Part shown: positions 45,878 to 55,856 of the stretch, one piece after another
Numbering within the stretch: the stretch's first letter is position 1
How the letters are laid out: each line of letters begins with the position of its first letter
From: Schizophyllum amplum
Lineage: Eukaryota > Basidiomycota > Agaricomycetes > Agaricales > Schizophyllaceae
Assembly (NCBI GenBank): GCA_007026445.1
Contig: VDMD01000002.1
Span: 1,054,001-1,118,000 of the forward strand
Direction of reading: 5' to 3'
DNA: 64,000 nucleotides
Position numbers and translations under genes: made by a program
The notes under the pieces: generated by a model
Told to the model about the DNA's origin: nothing
The model's input: the letters and a program-made list of their open reading frames with translations, nothing else
Database searches by the model: none

Positions 45878-46301
45878 GTTTGAGGTATCGAAAAGTTATG
45901 CGAGCGGTGGTGAAGGGGGGAAAAGCAGAGGGACCGTGGGGAAATGGCCCCGCGCGGGCGCCTATTCATACTTGGTTGATGAAAGATCACATGATCGCTG
46001 TTCTTTGTTCCAAAACCGTCAGCGTGAGTCATATTCCCTTTCAGCGGCGTTGGAGCAACGCCTGGCTGCGAAGGTTTGTAAGCCTGGCTCGACATGTCCT
46101 TTGTGTGCGGGCCGCAAGGGTCAGGGCGCAAAGCCAACCACGCTTCTCCTGGACCACGTCACGAGACACATCTCCCAACGAGCAGTGATGCCTCCCCATT
46201 ACTACGATACATGTAGCGTATGTATATTGTCTGCAGATGGTGTCTAAATGTTGTCCCTTTTTAGTATAGGCTTTTGAGGCAGAGGCCGCCTCTCGCGTAC
46301 C
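45878..46301. other. Intergenic: Argonaute promoter and ABC transporter 3' flank
   Basis: Upstream of Argonaute and downstream of the ABC transporter. An open plus-strand frame at 45597-46247 lies largely antisense to the Argonaute N-terminus and is taken as a shadow. No repeat or RNA gene seen. Confidence 0.4.
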
Positions 46302-49300
46302 TCATCTCCTCCTCTCATCCACCTTCGCTTCCTCCAACACTTCACCCTCCCTAACCTCCGTCGCTTCCTCACCATCCTCTACAGCCTGTGCAGGTTCATC
46401 CACACTTCTGCTCCTACCCCCATCCGCAGCATCCAGTTGCGCAGCCATCAGCGCGCGGAACCGACTATCGGGGTTTCTCGCGAGCTCGCGATACGTGCCA
46501 GACTCGGTGATGCGGCCACCTGTAAGCAGATGAGGATAAGCGAAGCTCATATTGTAGCGAAGCATCACTCACCTTCCAGCACCACAATGCGCTCCGCACG
46601 CGCAATCGTGGATAACCTGTGCGCCACAATGAGGCACGTCGTCTGCCGGTCACGTAGGACGCGGTCAATGGCGTCGTTCACCTGAAAGCGTCGCGTGAGA
46701 CCCCCGCTTCTGATAATTCACCACTGCACCCACCCTCTCCTCGCTGCCCGCATCCAAGCTACTCGTCGCCTCATCGAGCGCGAGAATCGCCGGCCGACGG
46801 AGCAATGCGCGCGCGATCGCTAGCCGTTGCCGCTGACCGCCGGAGAGAGACAGACGGGAGACTGGCGCGTGGAGAGATTTTGGGCAAGCGATACCAAGGT
46901 GGTAGGAAAAGAGACAGAGCGACGGTCAGCAAGACATCTCAGCCACGAACAACAGGTCACTCACTCGGGGTGTCAAAGCCCTGCGGCATGCCCCAAACAA
47001 ACTCGCAGTTCGCCGCTCGCGCGGCAGCCTCAATGGCTTCCCGTGGTGCGTCTGCGAAGATCATCAGTTTCCAGTGTCCCACACGGATATCCGCGTTCAT
47101 CGAGGTTGACAGAGGTCCCTGAGATGATCAAAGTTCCTCGAAGCAAGCAGATCAGCCTTCTGCCCCTCACTCCCTTGCTTTCGAGCGTGAATCCCTCAGC
47201 CAGCATTAGGAACACTCACCCTCCCATCCAAACGCCACATTCTCCGCGACCGTGCCCGTGAACAGTACAGGGTCCTGCGGGACGACACCGATGCGCGACC
47301 GCCAGGCGGAGACCGGAAGGCGTCTGTTCAGAGTGGCGTCAGTACACAAGCAATGTATTGGGATAGATGGGGCAGTTAAACAAGCAATCACCACAACCGC
47401 TACACGGGTCATAGACAGGCCTAGAGATGGAAGTTGGCACCACTCGCTCACCTCACGTCCACATCGCCATACATCACCCGCCCCTCGACCGGGTCGAAGA
47501 AGCGCAGGAGGAGCGCGTGCACAGAGGATTTGCCACCGCCGGAGGAGCCACTGAAAGTAGAAAAGAATAGATGAGAGTACGTTTATTGTCGATTTTGTCG
47601 AGTAAATGGGAGGTCATTGTTCGTTTGTGGCGAAGGCGTGTGAGCAGTCGAGCAGTCGAGGATCGGAAGGAAAAAATGGGTCAGCGCCGGCTCCATCGTC
47701 ATAAGACTGGCCAACCACTCACACAATGGCGACACTCTCGCCCGCCTTTATTTCCAGGTCGAAATTGCGGAGAACGTCTACGCCAGGCCGAGCGGGGTAC
47801 TAAGGGAGGGACGCAGTTGAGCACAAGTAAAAGCGTGTCCTGAGCACATATATGAGGACATTGCAGGCGCGGTTCGGTGAACGAAGCGAAGCTCCACAAC
47901 TGCAAGGGCGCAGGGTGCACAGTACGCCGGCCAAGAAGACGCGCAGCAAGATCGACAACCATTGGCATTAAGAAGAGGACAAAACCACCCACCTCAAACC
48001 TCACACCCTCAAACCGTACGGTCGCCGCTGCTGGCAGCGTCGCTGGATCGACGGGGCCCCCAATCGATTTCAAGATCTCCGCTGCGCGCGGGTGGGCAGG
48101 GGACTCTGTGTGTAGCCGGTCAGCCGATGCGTCGATGTGCAGCAGTTTACGTTAAAGTAGGAAAAGAAGGTAGGCGGCGACGTTGCCACAAAAGAAGATA
48201 CTACGGCAAGTAGTCCCCAAGAAGGTGGCCACAGAAAGCCCGCAACGAGAAGAAAGCGGTATCAAGTACAAAAGGCCACGGCAATGAATCGTCCACTCAC
48301 CAACTTCCGGCGGGATTACCGGTGGTCGCTCCAGGAGGTCGAACACGCGCTGCGCTGCACCGACGCCTCGCATGATAGAGGAGAAGAAGGTGCTGTGGAC
48401 AGTATCAACAAGTGGGTCAGCGAGGTACAAAGCAACCGGCATAGCTGAAAGGAGGAAGTGGAGGACACGGATGAGAGAGGGGAGTGGGAAGAACGTGGAT
48501 ATCAGGTTGCAGAACACTCACGTCAGCATCTGCAACCCGCTTCCCACGTAGACCGTGTAGAGCAGCAGCGAGGTAAGGTCGCCGACAGTGATGGTACCCG
48601 CGGAGACGAGGGTGCCGCCTGAGATTCAAGTTGGGGAAGACATGAACGAGGGGTGCACAATATTGTGTGCAGTCGAGTGGGAGGATCCAACGGGTGGGGA
48701 AATTGGTAGAATGGACGAGGTGTAAGCGATGCCAGAACATATGATAGGTCAGTGGGGTACTACGCAGGCAGCCGTACCACGCACCGTATCCCAATAAACC
48801 AAGTACCGTAAGGTTGCCACTCCAGCCAGTACTGCCGAAGAATATGCCGGACGCGATGGCCTCTTGCCGTGCCAAAGCGAGGATACGAGATACGCGCTCA
48901 TTGAACCGCTTCTCCTCCCTGGGATACGCGTTGTATGCCTGCACCGTGCGCAGCGCAGCCAGAGCCTCGCTCGACGTCTTCGTCATGTCCCCGATGGCCT
49001 CCTGCGTGCGATGTGAGAGCTTCTTCAGATACCGCCCGTAGAACACCGCGCCCAGCGACACCGGCGGCACGACCGCCAGCATGAGCATGGTCAGTGTCGG
49101 GGAGATGTAGAACATGGCACCGAGGCCGACGCCCGCCTGCACGATGCTGCGTAGGCCGTCGGAGAGGTTCTGGGTGACGCTGTCGCCGACGATGCTGGAG
49201 TCGACGGCGAGGCGGGAGACGATGTCGCCCTCATGGCGCTCAATGTGGTCGACGTCCTGACGGAGAGCGGCGCTGTACGTGCGCGTGCGCAGCCGTGCTA

Positions 49301-49802
49301 TGATTCTCTGCCCCGCTAAGCGCATGATGACGGCCCGGCCGGCGTTCGCGAGCGCGCCGAGGGTGAAGAGAGCGACGAGAGCGACAGAGGCGGAGGTGAG
49401 GGAGAGACCGAAGGGGATCTGTGCCTCTGGCGTGGAGAAAAAGTCGATGAGGCGGCCGATGGTGAGAGGGACGCTCATGGAGATGGCAGAGGAGACGAGG
49501 AGGAGGCCGGAAGCGATGAGGAGGGGACGAGCCTCGGGCTTGGCAAGACGGACGAGAGCGACGGCGGTGGGTCCGCGGGGGGCCACTTTCTTGTCGCGGC
49601 GGAGGAGGCGAGTGATGCGCTGGGTGAGCGTGGGTGAGGATGGAGGTGGAGGAGGAGGAGGAGGAGGAGGAGTCGCGTTCCATCTCGGTCGCGACGCGCA
49701 GAAGGAGCGTTGGGCAACGAGCGACAACAAAGACGGAGGCCGGCCGGGCGCCGCTCGCAGTTGCAGAGGCGCCGCTCTCAGGCCGACGCGGATGGCGAGC
49801 AT
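46302..49802 (-). CDS. Mitochondrial ABC half-transporter (Mdl1/ABCB10-like)
   Basis: Inner-membrane ABCB half-transporter, working as a dimer; family members export peptides or biliverdin-like products. I choose the ATG at 49802, since [21 protein letters not shown] is a typical Arg-rich mitochondrial presequence; an in-frame ATG 18 codons earlier exists. A Pro10 run follows, then the membrane domain: [53 protein letters not shown] coupling helix, [21 protein letters not shown] and [15 protein letters not shown]. The nucleotide domain has Walker [11 protein letters not shown]-loop [20 protein letters not shown], signature [16 protein letters not shown], Walker [14 protein letters not shown] and H-loop [11 protein letters not shown]. 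An acidic tail ends at 46302. About ten introns. Mdl1 versus other ABCB members is inferred. Confidence 0.9.
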
Positions 49803-50187
49803 GACGGAGGACGGCAGGAGCAGCACGTGCACGTAATCACTTTCCGCCATTGTCATGTTCGGCCCGTTGAGCCGTCTGGCGGTTGGCTTTCTGCAGTCCT
49901 CTCACCTGGCTCTCACCGGGCTCTCAACGAGCCTCAAGTGCGCCTCATCCATCGTCACATTTTCTACACCAGTAGCTTGTTACATAGTAGCTTGTGCCCC
50001 ATGCCATATTGCCCTTTCATCCTCCGGTCATACAGCGCATGCAGTCAGCGTTGTAACTGGCCAATCACTGGTCTGGACTATAGACAGAACGATGTATATC
50101 TTAGTCAAAGAAAGAAAGCTGTCTTAATAAGAGTCGGACTCTTAAGCTTCTTGATACATGTCGTACTATAAAACGATCTTGACAGAC
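49803..50187. other. Intergenic: ABC transporter promoter
   Basis: Between the ABC transporter start and the terminator of the minus-strand tRNA-Asp. AT-richer toward 50200. No gene seen. Confidence 0.4.
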
Positions 50188-50193
50188 AAAAAA
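50188..50193 (-). terminator. Pol III terminator of tRNA-Asp (minus)
   Basis: Six consecutive A on the plus strand, i.e. T6 on the transcribed strand, 25 bases downstream of the tRNA 3' end. This is the normal RNA polymerase III stop signal. Confidence 0.75.
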
Positions 50194-50218
50194 CAACAAA
50201 CATCAGAATAATCGCCTG

Positions 50219-50310
50219 CTCTTCGGCGGGGAGTCGAACCCCGCTCTCCCGCGAGCGCAAGTATCAGAAGAGATGACAGGCGGGTGTACTATCCGATATA
50301 CTACCGAAGA
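50219..50310 (-). tRNA. tRNA-Asp (GTC) with 20-nt intron
   Basis: Read on the minus strand, the 7-bp acceptor stem pairs TCTTCGG with CCGAAGA, and the discriminator base is G. The anticodon arm is CCCGC-CTGTCA...C-GCGGG with anticodon GTC. The T arm is GCGGG-GTTCGACT-CCCGC with box B GGTTCGACTCC. A 20-nt intron (AGCGCAAGTATCAGAAGAGA as written on the plus strand) interrupts the anticodon loop after position 37, the canonical site. Exon length is 72 nt. Confidence 0.93.
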
Positions 50311-50444
50311 CTTGGGAAGGACTGAAAAACAGAGTACTTATGCCAAAGTTTGACTCGGAGGCGAGTTCGCATTCTCGGGCCCCGGGCCGAACGCGGAAGA
50401 TCACTGCGATCGCCTCCGCTGGCCGCACGCCTACTCCGCCCACC

Positions 50445-52030
50445 ATGTTGAGGGTCCAGCCGCTAGTCGTGCGCGGTCTGCGCTGCCATTCTGCGCGCCT
50501 CCGCTGTCACTCGACGCGCTCGGCCCCCGCATTTGCATCGTACTTCTTCAACAACGACCAATGGACGAGCGCACCCCTCACCGCTGGCTTCCCGCCCGCC
50601 TCCGCTCTCCACCCCGCCCCCGCCTCCGCCTTCAAACCCGCGCCCCCCTTGAACGCGTCCCGGCTCGTCACCATATATGCACAGCTTGCCAAGCGCCAGC
50701 TCACCGTATTGAATGTACTCGCCACTATGGCCGCCGTCGCGCTTTGCCCGCTGCCGATAGCGGAATCGAATGCGCACGCGTTGCTGTCGTTTGCGGATAC
50801 TCTTCCACCGTATGCGGCGAGCGTGGCAACTCTGCTGGCAACAGCAACTGGCACTGCGCTCGCTTCCGCCTCCGCAAATGCGCTCAATCAGCTGGTAGAG
50901 GTGCGTGTGGCGCGCCCTTCTCTCACTCACTCTCCATATAACCCGCCCCCAGGTCCCCTTCGACGCTCAAATGGCCCGCACACGCAACCGCCCCCTCGTT
51001 CGGCGGGCCATCTCCCCCCTCCATGCATTTCTCTTCGCAGCAATTACCGGCACCGCCGGCACACTCACCCTCCTCCTCTTCGTCAACCCCACCACCGCCG
51101 CGCTCGCCGCCGCCAACATCGCCCTGTACGCCGGGCCCTACACTATCCTCAAACGGCGCACCATTTGGAATACGTGGGTCGGCGCCGTCGTTGGCGCAAT
51201 CCCGCCGCTCATGGGCTGGACAGCGTGCGGCGGGGCGCTGTGGCCGACGGCGGGGAAGCCGGTAAGCGTGTTCCTGCCAGAGTGGGCAACAGGAGTGTGG
51301 CCTATGATACAGGAGGCGCCGGTGCATGTGGCAAGCTGGCTGCAGGTGGGCACGCTGAGCACGCTGGGCCCGGAGGCGTTGGATAATCCGCTGGCGTGGG
51401 TGGGACTGTTTGCGTTTTTGTTTTGCTGGCAGTTTCCGCACTTTAATGGTGAGTGTGCCTACTCTGGAACATTACTTTTGGCATTCATGTTGATACTCTT
51501 TTTTTCTATCCAGCCTTCTCCTACACGGTTCGCGCCTCGTACGCGCAGGCTGGCTATCGTATGCTGGCTGTCCTCGACCCTAGGCGGAATGCCAGGGTTG
51601 GCATCCGGTACCTCGCACTCCTCACAGCCTCCACTACCCTGCTCGTCCCCGCCTCAGGCCTGACGAGCTGGTGGCTAGCCCTCACGGCGCTACCACCCGC
51701 TGTGGTGTGGGGAAGGAGCGCGATTGCGTGGTGGGGAAGGGGACTGGGGACAGGGGCTGCCAAGAACAAGGCGGGAGAAAAGGTAGTAGGGAGGCTAGCA
51801 GGTGGTGGTGAGAAGGCCGCGAGAGACACCTTTTGGCACAGCCTGTGGTGAGTACGATCCTCAAAACCAGATGGTGCGATTGCTGACGCGTTGTCGGTAG
51901 GTACATGCCTGTCGTGCTTGCGCTCATGATGGTGCATAAGACGAAGGTGCCGGACGAGGAAGTGAAAGACGGCGAGAAGGCCGACGAAGAGGCCAAGGAG
52001 ATGTCAAGCCATGGTGAGACCAAAGAATAG
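50445..52030 (+). CDS. COX10: Protoheme IX farnesyltransferase COX10, mitochondrial
   Basis: Converts haem b to haem o by adding a farnesyl group, the first step of haem a synthesis for cytochrome oxidase; acts in the mitochondrial inner membrane. The ATG at 50445 (context CACCATG) gives the Arg-rich presequence [21 protein letters not shown]. The first prenyl-diphosphate motif is [23 protein letters not shown], joined across the intron at about 50899-50953. Hydrophobic helices follow ([40 protein letters not shown]), and then [32 protein letters not shown] and [18 protein letters not shown]. An intron near 51848-51900 splits the last helix ([13 protein letters not shown]). The charged C-terminal tail ends at 52030. 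A longer in-frame start at 50340 is open but lies at the tRNA edge. The gene is flanked by two inverted tRNA-Asp genes. Confidence 0.93.
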
Positions 52031-52329
52031 ACGGCGGCGAGGGAGGCGTTAGAGGTGATGCAGCGGTGAGCGGATTGAAAGGGAGATGCGAGAACATATC
52101 CTAGTCATGTCCCGTGCTACTGACGCAAGCAATCGTATCTCGTTGTCCTCCCGCGGTGGATGTACCTAAGGGCCCTAGCTGCCTTCGAGCTCAAGTGGTA
52201 CGTAGCGTTTACTATTCAGCATCTCTTCGTGAGCATAGACTGTCTAGCTATAGGTCCTGTTTGCAGTCGGAAACTACTTACAGACCACTGCCAAACCAAA
52301 CTGGCAGACTCTGCAGAATCCTCCTCAAC
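52031..52329. other. Intergenic between COX10 and the second tRNA-Asp
   Basis: 3' flank of COX10. No motif-bearing frame, repeat or RNA gene seen before the tRNA. Confidence 0.4.
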
Positions 52330-52425
52330 TCTTCGGTAGTATATCGGATAGTACACCCGCCTGTCATGGGCTATGAGCCAGTAGGCATTTCGCGGGAGAG
52401 CGGGGTTCGACTCCCCGCCGAAGAG
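52330..52425 (+). tRNA. tRNA-Asp (GTC) with 24-nt intron
   Basis: Exon sequence is the same as the minus-strand copy at 50219-50310: TCTTCGG acceptor, CCCGC-CTGTCA / C-GCGGG anticodon arm with GTC, the same T arm and the G discriminator. The intron after position 37 is different: 24 nt (TGGGCTATGAGCCAGTAGGC plus ATTT). The two genes point away from each other on either side of COX10. Confidence 0.94.
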
Positions 52426-52448
52426 CTGTAGTGGGAGCAGCCATCTTA

Positions 52449-52452
52449 TTTT
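52449..52452 (+). terminator. Pol III terminator of tRNA-Asp (plus)
   Basis: T4 run 24 bases downstream of the tRNA 3' end, the minimal RNA polymerase III stop. Confidence 0.55.
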
Positions 52453-52734
52453 ACTTGGAAAATGGTACACGGTTCAGCTGGCTGTCATTCAACGTTCAAC
52501 ATATATTGAACAGTTGTACGCAATGACAGACGACGAATGGCACACGAACACACCACAAACACAAGTTACCAGTACACCCGGTCAGATATCCTCTCAGAGT
52601 ACATGCCAACATACAGTATAATCAAAGGTCGGGTACTTTTGGTGCGCGTGGACGCCCCACCTCGTTCTGCTGCGACTCACATTTCGGCGCGAGGAGCATG
52701 TTGTCAGAGGCACCGTCTCCACACCGCTCTCCCC

Positions 52735-54538
52735 TCATACAGCTCTCCCCAGCGCTGCGCCCGCCAACAACATATCCAGCGCGCCGCGTACGCCCGCGAC
52801 TTCGCGTTGGAAGCGCAGCTCCGCGGCAACCTTGCGGCGCAGGCGGAGAACGAGGGCATCGATGAGAGGGGACTGGCCGAGGGCGGGGGCGTAGATTTCT
52901 GGGTGAATGTTAGATCGTGGAAAAGTATGTGGAGAGGAGGAAAGAGAATGAGAAGGAAAGATGCGTGTGCTAAAAACACAATTACTATGGGGTAGAATAC
53001 CGAAAAGAGAGGATCGAAACATGACAAAGAAAATTCCGACTCACCCAACACGACTCTGGCCACATCGCATACGAGTCCACCGAAGCGCGGGTCCGCGACA
53101 TGCTTGAGCAGAACGCGAAGGACGGGTTCTAGCAACACATCGTCGCGCCCAGCGAGGGCTGTACGCAAGCCGTCGCGGTGCGCAAGCTCTTGGATGACGG
53201 CAAAGGTCGTGGAGGGGGGGACGTTCTGAAAGAACAGTCAGTAAATTGATGACAGATATTCTGCATGATCTGCACCTTTTTCAGAACCGCATCTAGCGCG
53301 GCGGAGTACTTGAACGCTTTGAGCAGACGGTCGTAGTCCCTCAAGCGTCGCCGCCGCCGGCTCTCCACCCTAAATTCACCCGTTTCTCCTGCCGCCTTGG
53401 CCTTCCCCTTCGCGCGTATTGCGCCCTGTCCAATTGTGGCACTCCCACCCAGGAACGCCTCATAGGCCGTGCCAGTCAATAGCCCCGCATCCTCTTCTGC
53501 CGCATCCTTCCTCCTTGGCTGTCTCCGCCTCACGGAGAGCGTCCCGTCCGCCATACCCGCCGCCAAGTGGGTCTCATCCGGCGACAGCGCAAGGCAGAGC
53601 ACAGGCGCTGGGTAGCGCATGGTGTGGACGACGCGGTAGCTCGCGACGTCGTACACCTTCACCATGCGGTCAAGGCCGCCGGTGAGGAGACGACCACCGT
53701 CGGGTGTAAGTGCGAGCGCGGTGACGGTCTTCTGGTGGTTGGCGAGCGCGCGTGTGCAGCGACCGCCCGCCACCAGATCCCAGACGCGGAGGACGGGACC
53801 GGCGGAGGAGACGGCGACGGTGCCCGCAGGAAGGAGTGCGGCCTGCTCGACAGGAGGAGCGCCACCACCACTAGGCAGCATGGCAAGCTCGCATGCGCCC
53901 GTTCGGGCGTCGAACAGACGGACTGAGCCGTCGTAGGAGCCGGTGAGGAGAAGAGCAGGATTTGTGGTGGAGACGGCACCCGCGCGGACGTAGTCTGTGT
54001 GAGATGTGAAGGTGGAGAGCGCGGTTTGGGAGGGGACGTCCCAGAGGCGGACGGTAGTGTCGTCGGAGCAGGTGAGGACTTGGGTGGGTGCGAGGGTGGA
54101 GAACTGAGCGACGTGGACGGGCAGTTTGTGCGCGTCGAGAGTACGGAGAATGGCGCGAGAGTTGATGTCAAAGATCTGGGGAGGATGAGAAATAGCACAG
54201 AAGGGGGCAGAAGGGGATGTACGTGCCTGCACCAAACCACTGTCGTCTCCGGCGACGACAAGCTTCCCGTCCGCGCGGATATGCCCGCTCCGTGCGACAT
54301 CCTTGAATCTCGAGATGGTCTTGACGACCTTTTGCGTTCGCGGCGCGTAAATTTGCACACGAGTCGCCGCCGTCACCGCGTACCGGTGCGGTCTTGCTGG
54401 CGAGAAGTGCACCGCGGTCACCGGCGCGTACTCCTTCACAAATACGGGGTGCTTGAACGAGCGCCATCTTCTGGCCTCTGCGCTCGCTGCGGGGCCCGGC
54501 CTGGGCGCCTGCTGGACGACGACGGGCGCGTATTCCAT
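52735..54538 (-). CDS. UTP15: U3 snoRNP/SSU processome WD40 protein UTP15
   Basis: t-UTP subunit of the small-subunit processome, acting in the nucleolus in rDNA transcription and early 18S processing. The ATG at 54538 gives MEYAPVVVQQAPRPGP, then the family block RRWRSFKHPVFVKEYAPVTAVHFSP. Six or seven WD repeats follow, e.g. GHIRADGKLVVAGDDSGLVQ, IFDINSRAILRTLDAHKLPVH, QVLTCSDDTTVRLWDVPS, LLLTGSYDGSVRLFDARTG, AGPVLRVWDLVAGG, RLLTGGLDRMVKVYDVAS and THLAAGMADGTLSVR. After a basic stretch (RRRRRLRDYDRLLKAFKYSAAL) comes the helical UTP15 C-terminal domain (TFAVIQELAHRDGLRTALAG, LLEPVLRVLLKHVADPRF), ending LDMLLAGAALGRAV at 52735. Few introns: one near 54180-54235 and two or three at the 3' end. 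Whole length about 530 residues. Confidence 0.93.
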
Positions 54539-54693
54539 CGGCCGTGCAAATGTTGGGAGGAACAGAAAACTATTGAAACCACGTGCGCACGATCCAAGAT
54601 AAAATCAGCGGCGATCGATTCGGCGCACTCAATATCCCTCTTTGCCTCTTCCTCCATCCCCGCTCCTCACCCTCCCCGCTCTCTTCAGCCGCT
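54539..54693. promoter_or_regulatory. 155-bp bidirectional promoter of UTP15 and TCTP
   Basis: The start codons of two growth-related genes are 155 bp apart in divergent orientation. The right half is pyrimidine-rich (CTCTTCAGCC just before the TCTP ATG). Shared regulation is an inference from position. Confidence 0.5.
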
Positions 54694-55452
54694 ATGTTGC
54701 TTTACGAGGATGTTACGACCGGCGACGAGATGTTCTCGGACGCCTTCCCCATGTGCGTGGACTGGCGTGATCGGCTGGGCGGTATACTGAAGCACCATGT
54801 AGAAAAGAGGTCGACGACATCGTCTACGAGGTGGACTGCCAGATGATCGTGGTCAAGGAGGGCGACGTCGACATTGGTTTGTAGACTGGACGTGGAGTGC
54901 GAAGACCAGGAACTGATACACAAGCGCAGGCGCGAACCCGTCCGCGGAGGAGCAGGAGGAGGCCCTCGAGGCCGGCGCTTCCCAGGTCAACAACGTCGTG
55001 CACTCCTTCCGTCTCCAGTCGACGCAGTTCGACAAAAAGTCATTCTTGACGTATCTTAAGGTGCGTATCGGGCTTTCATCCGCACCGATTAGTCCCTGTT
55101 GCCCGTCCGCCTTCGCTCCACTGCCATCTCCTGCGCTCATTGCTAACACAACCCACAGGCGTACATGAAGGTCGTCAAGACGAAGCTTGCCGAGACCAAC
55201 CCGGACCGTGTCGCTGCCTTCGAGAAGGGCGCCGCCGGCTTCGCAAAGAAGATCGTCGGCAACTTTAAGGACTACGAGTTCTACACCGGCGAGAGCATGA
55301 ACCCGGATGGCATGGTCGCGCTCCTGAACTACCGCGTAGGCGTCCCATACTACTCAATACTCAGACAGCTTCCCTAACATTCGTTGCAGGAGGATGGTGT
55401 GACCCCGTACCTCACCTTCTGGAAGGACGGCCTCAAGCAGGTCAAGCTCTAG
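54694..55452 (+). CDS. TMA19: Translationally controlled tumour protein homologue (TCTP)
   Basis: Small, highly expressed cytosolic protein linked to ribosomes and stress response. The ATG at 54694 gives MLLYEDVTTGDEMFSDAFPM, followed after the first intron by the family block EVDDIVYEVDCQMIVVKEGDVDI. Next is ANPSAEEQEEALEAGASQVNN, VVHSFRLQSTQFDKKSFLTYL and KAYMKVVKTKLAETNPDRVAAF. FKDYEFYTGESMNPDGMVALLNYR is the TCTP signature, and the end is EDGVTPYLTFWKDGLKQVKL. Four introns. Length of about 168 residues is standard. It is divergent from UTP15, with only 155 bp between the two start codons. Confidence 0.96.
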
Positions 55453-55856
55453 GTTGTCTGCTGTCGCGCGCTGCTTCAGATGGACATCGGGTCAATGCGC
55501 GTAGTGCACTGCGCAACTGTATCCGTGTGCCACTGCGCATCTGTATTCCTGTGCTAACCTTATATTGTACGACATACTCCTGTTGTTTTTCTTATTGGTG
55601 GACATGCATATCATCGAGGGCTGGCATATCATTCAACGACCGTGAGACCTACCGGAGGAAATCATCGACAAGACTGCGTGTCGGCGTGTGGCAGGTTCTC
55701 CTTGACAGCTCTTGAGTTCAGACAAGCCTGCACAGTCGACCACGCACTGAGCGAGCGCTGTACCTTGCACTTTGGCGCATGTATACAGCTCTGCTGGTAT
55801 CGTTACACACGAGTACGCGCCGTCCACAGATAATCCTTCTCCTCCTATGATTTCTC
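55453..55856. other. Convergent 3' flanks of TCTP and CTNNBL1
   Basis: The two genes converge here. No coding frame with a motif is seen; TATATTGTACGACATA near 55560 is AT-rich as in 3' ends. Confidence 0.4.

Noticed and set aside
48417..49856. Single-exon reading of the ABC transporter down to 48417
   Set aside because: The last ~110 residues are read through introns; the conserved membrane and ATPase blocks continue in separate exons to 46302.
53999..54790. 263-codon plus-strand frame opposite UTP15
   Set aside because: Antisense shadow of the WD40 gene; no motif of its own.
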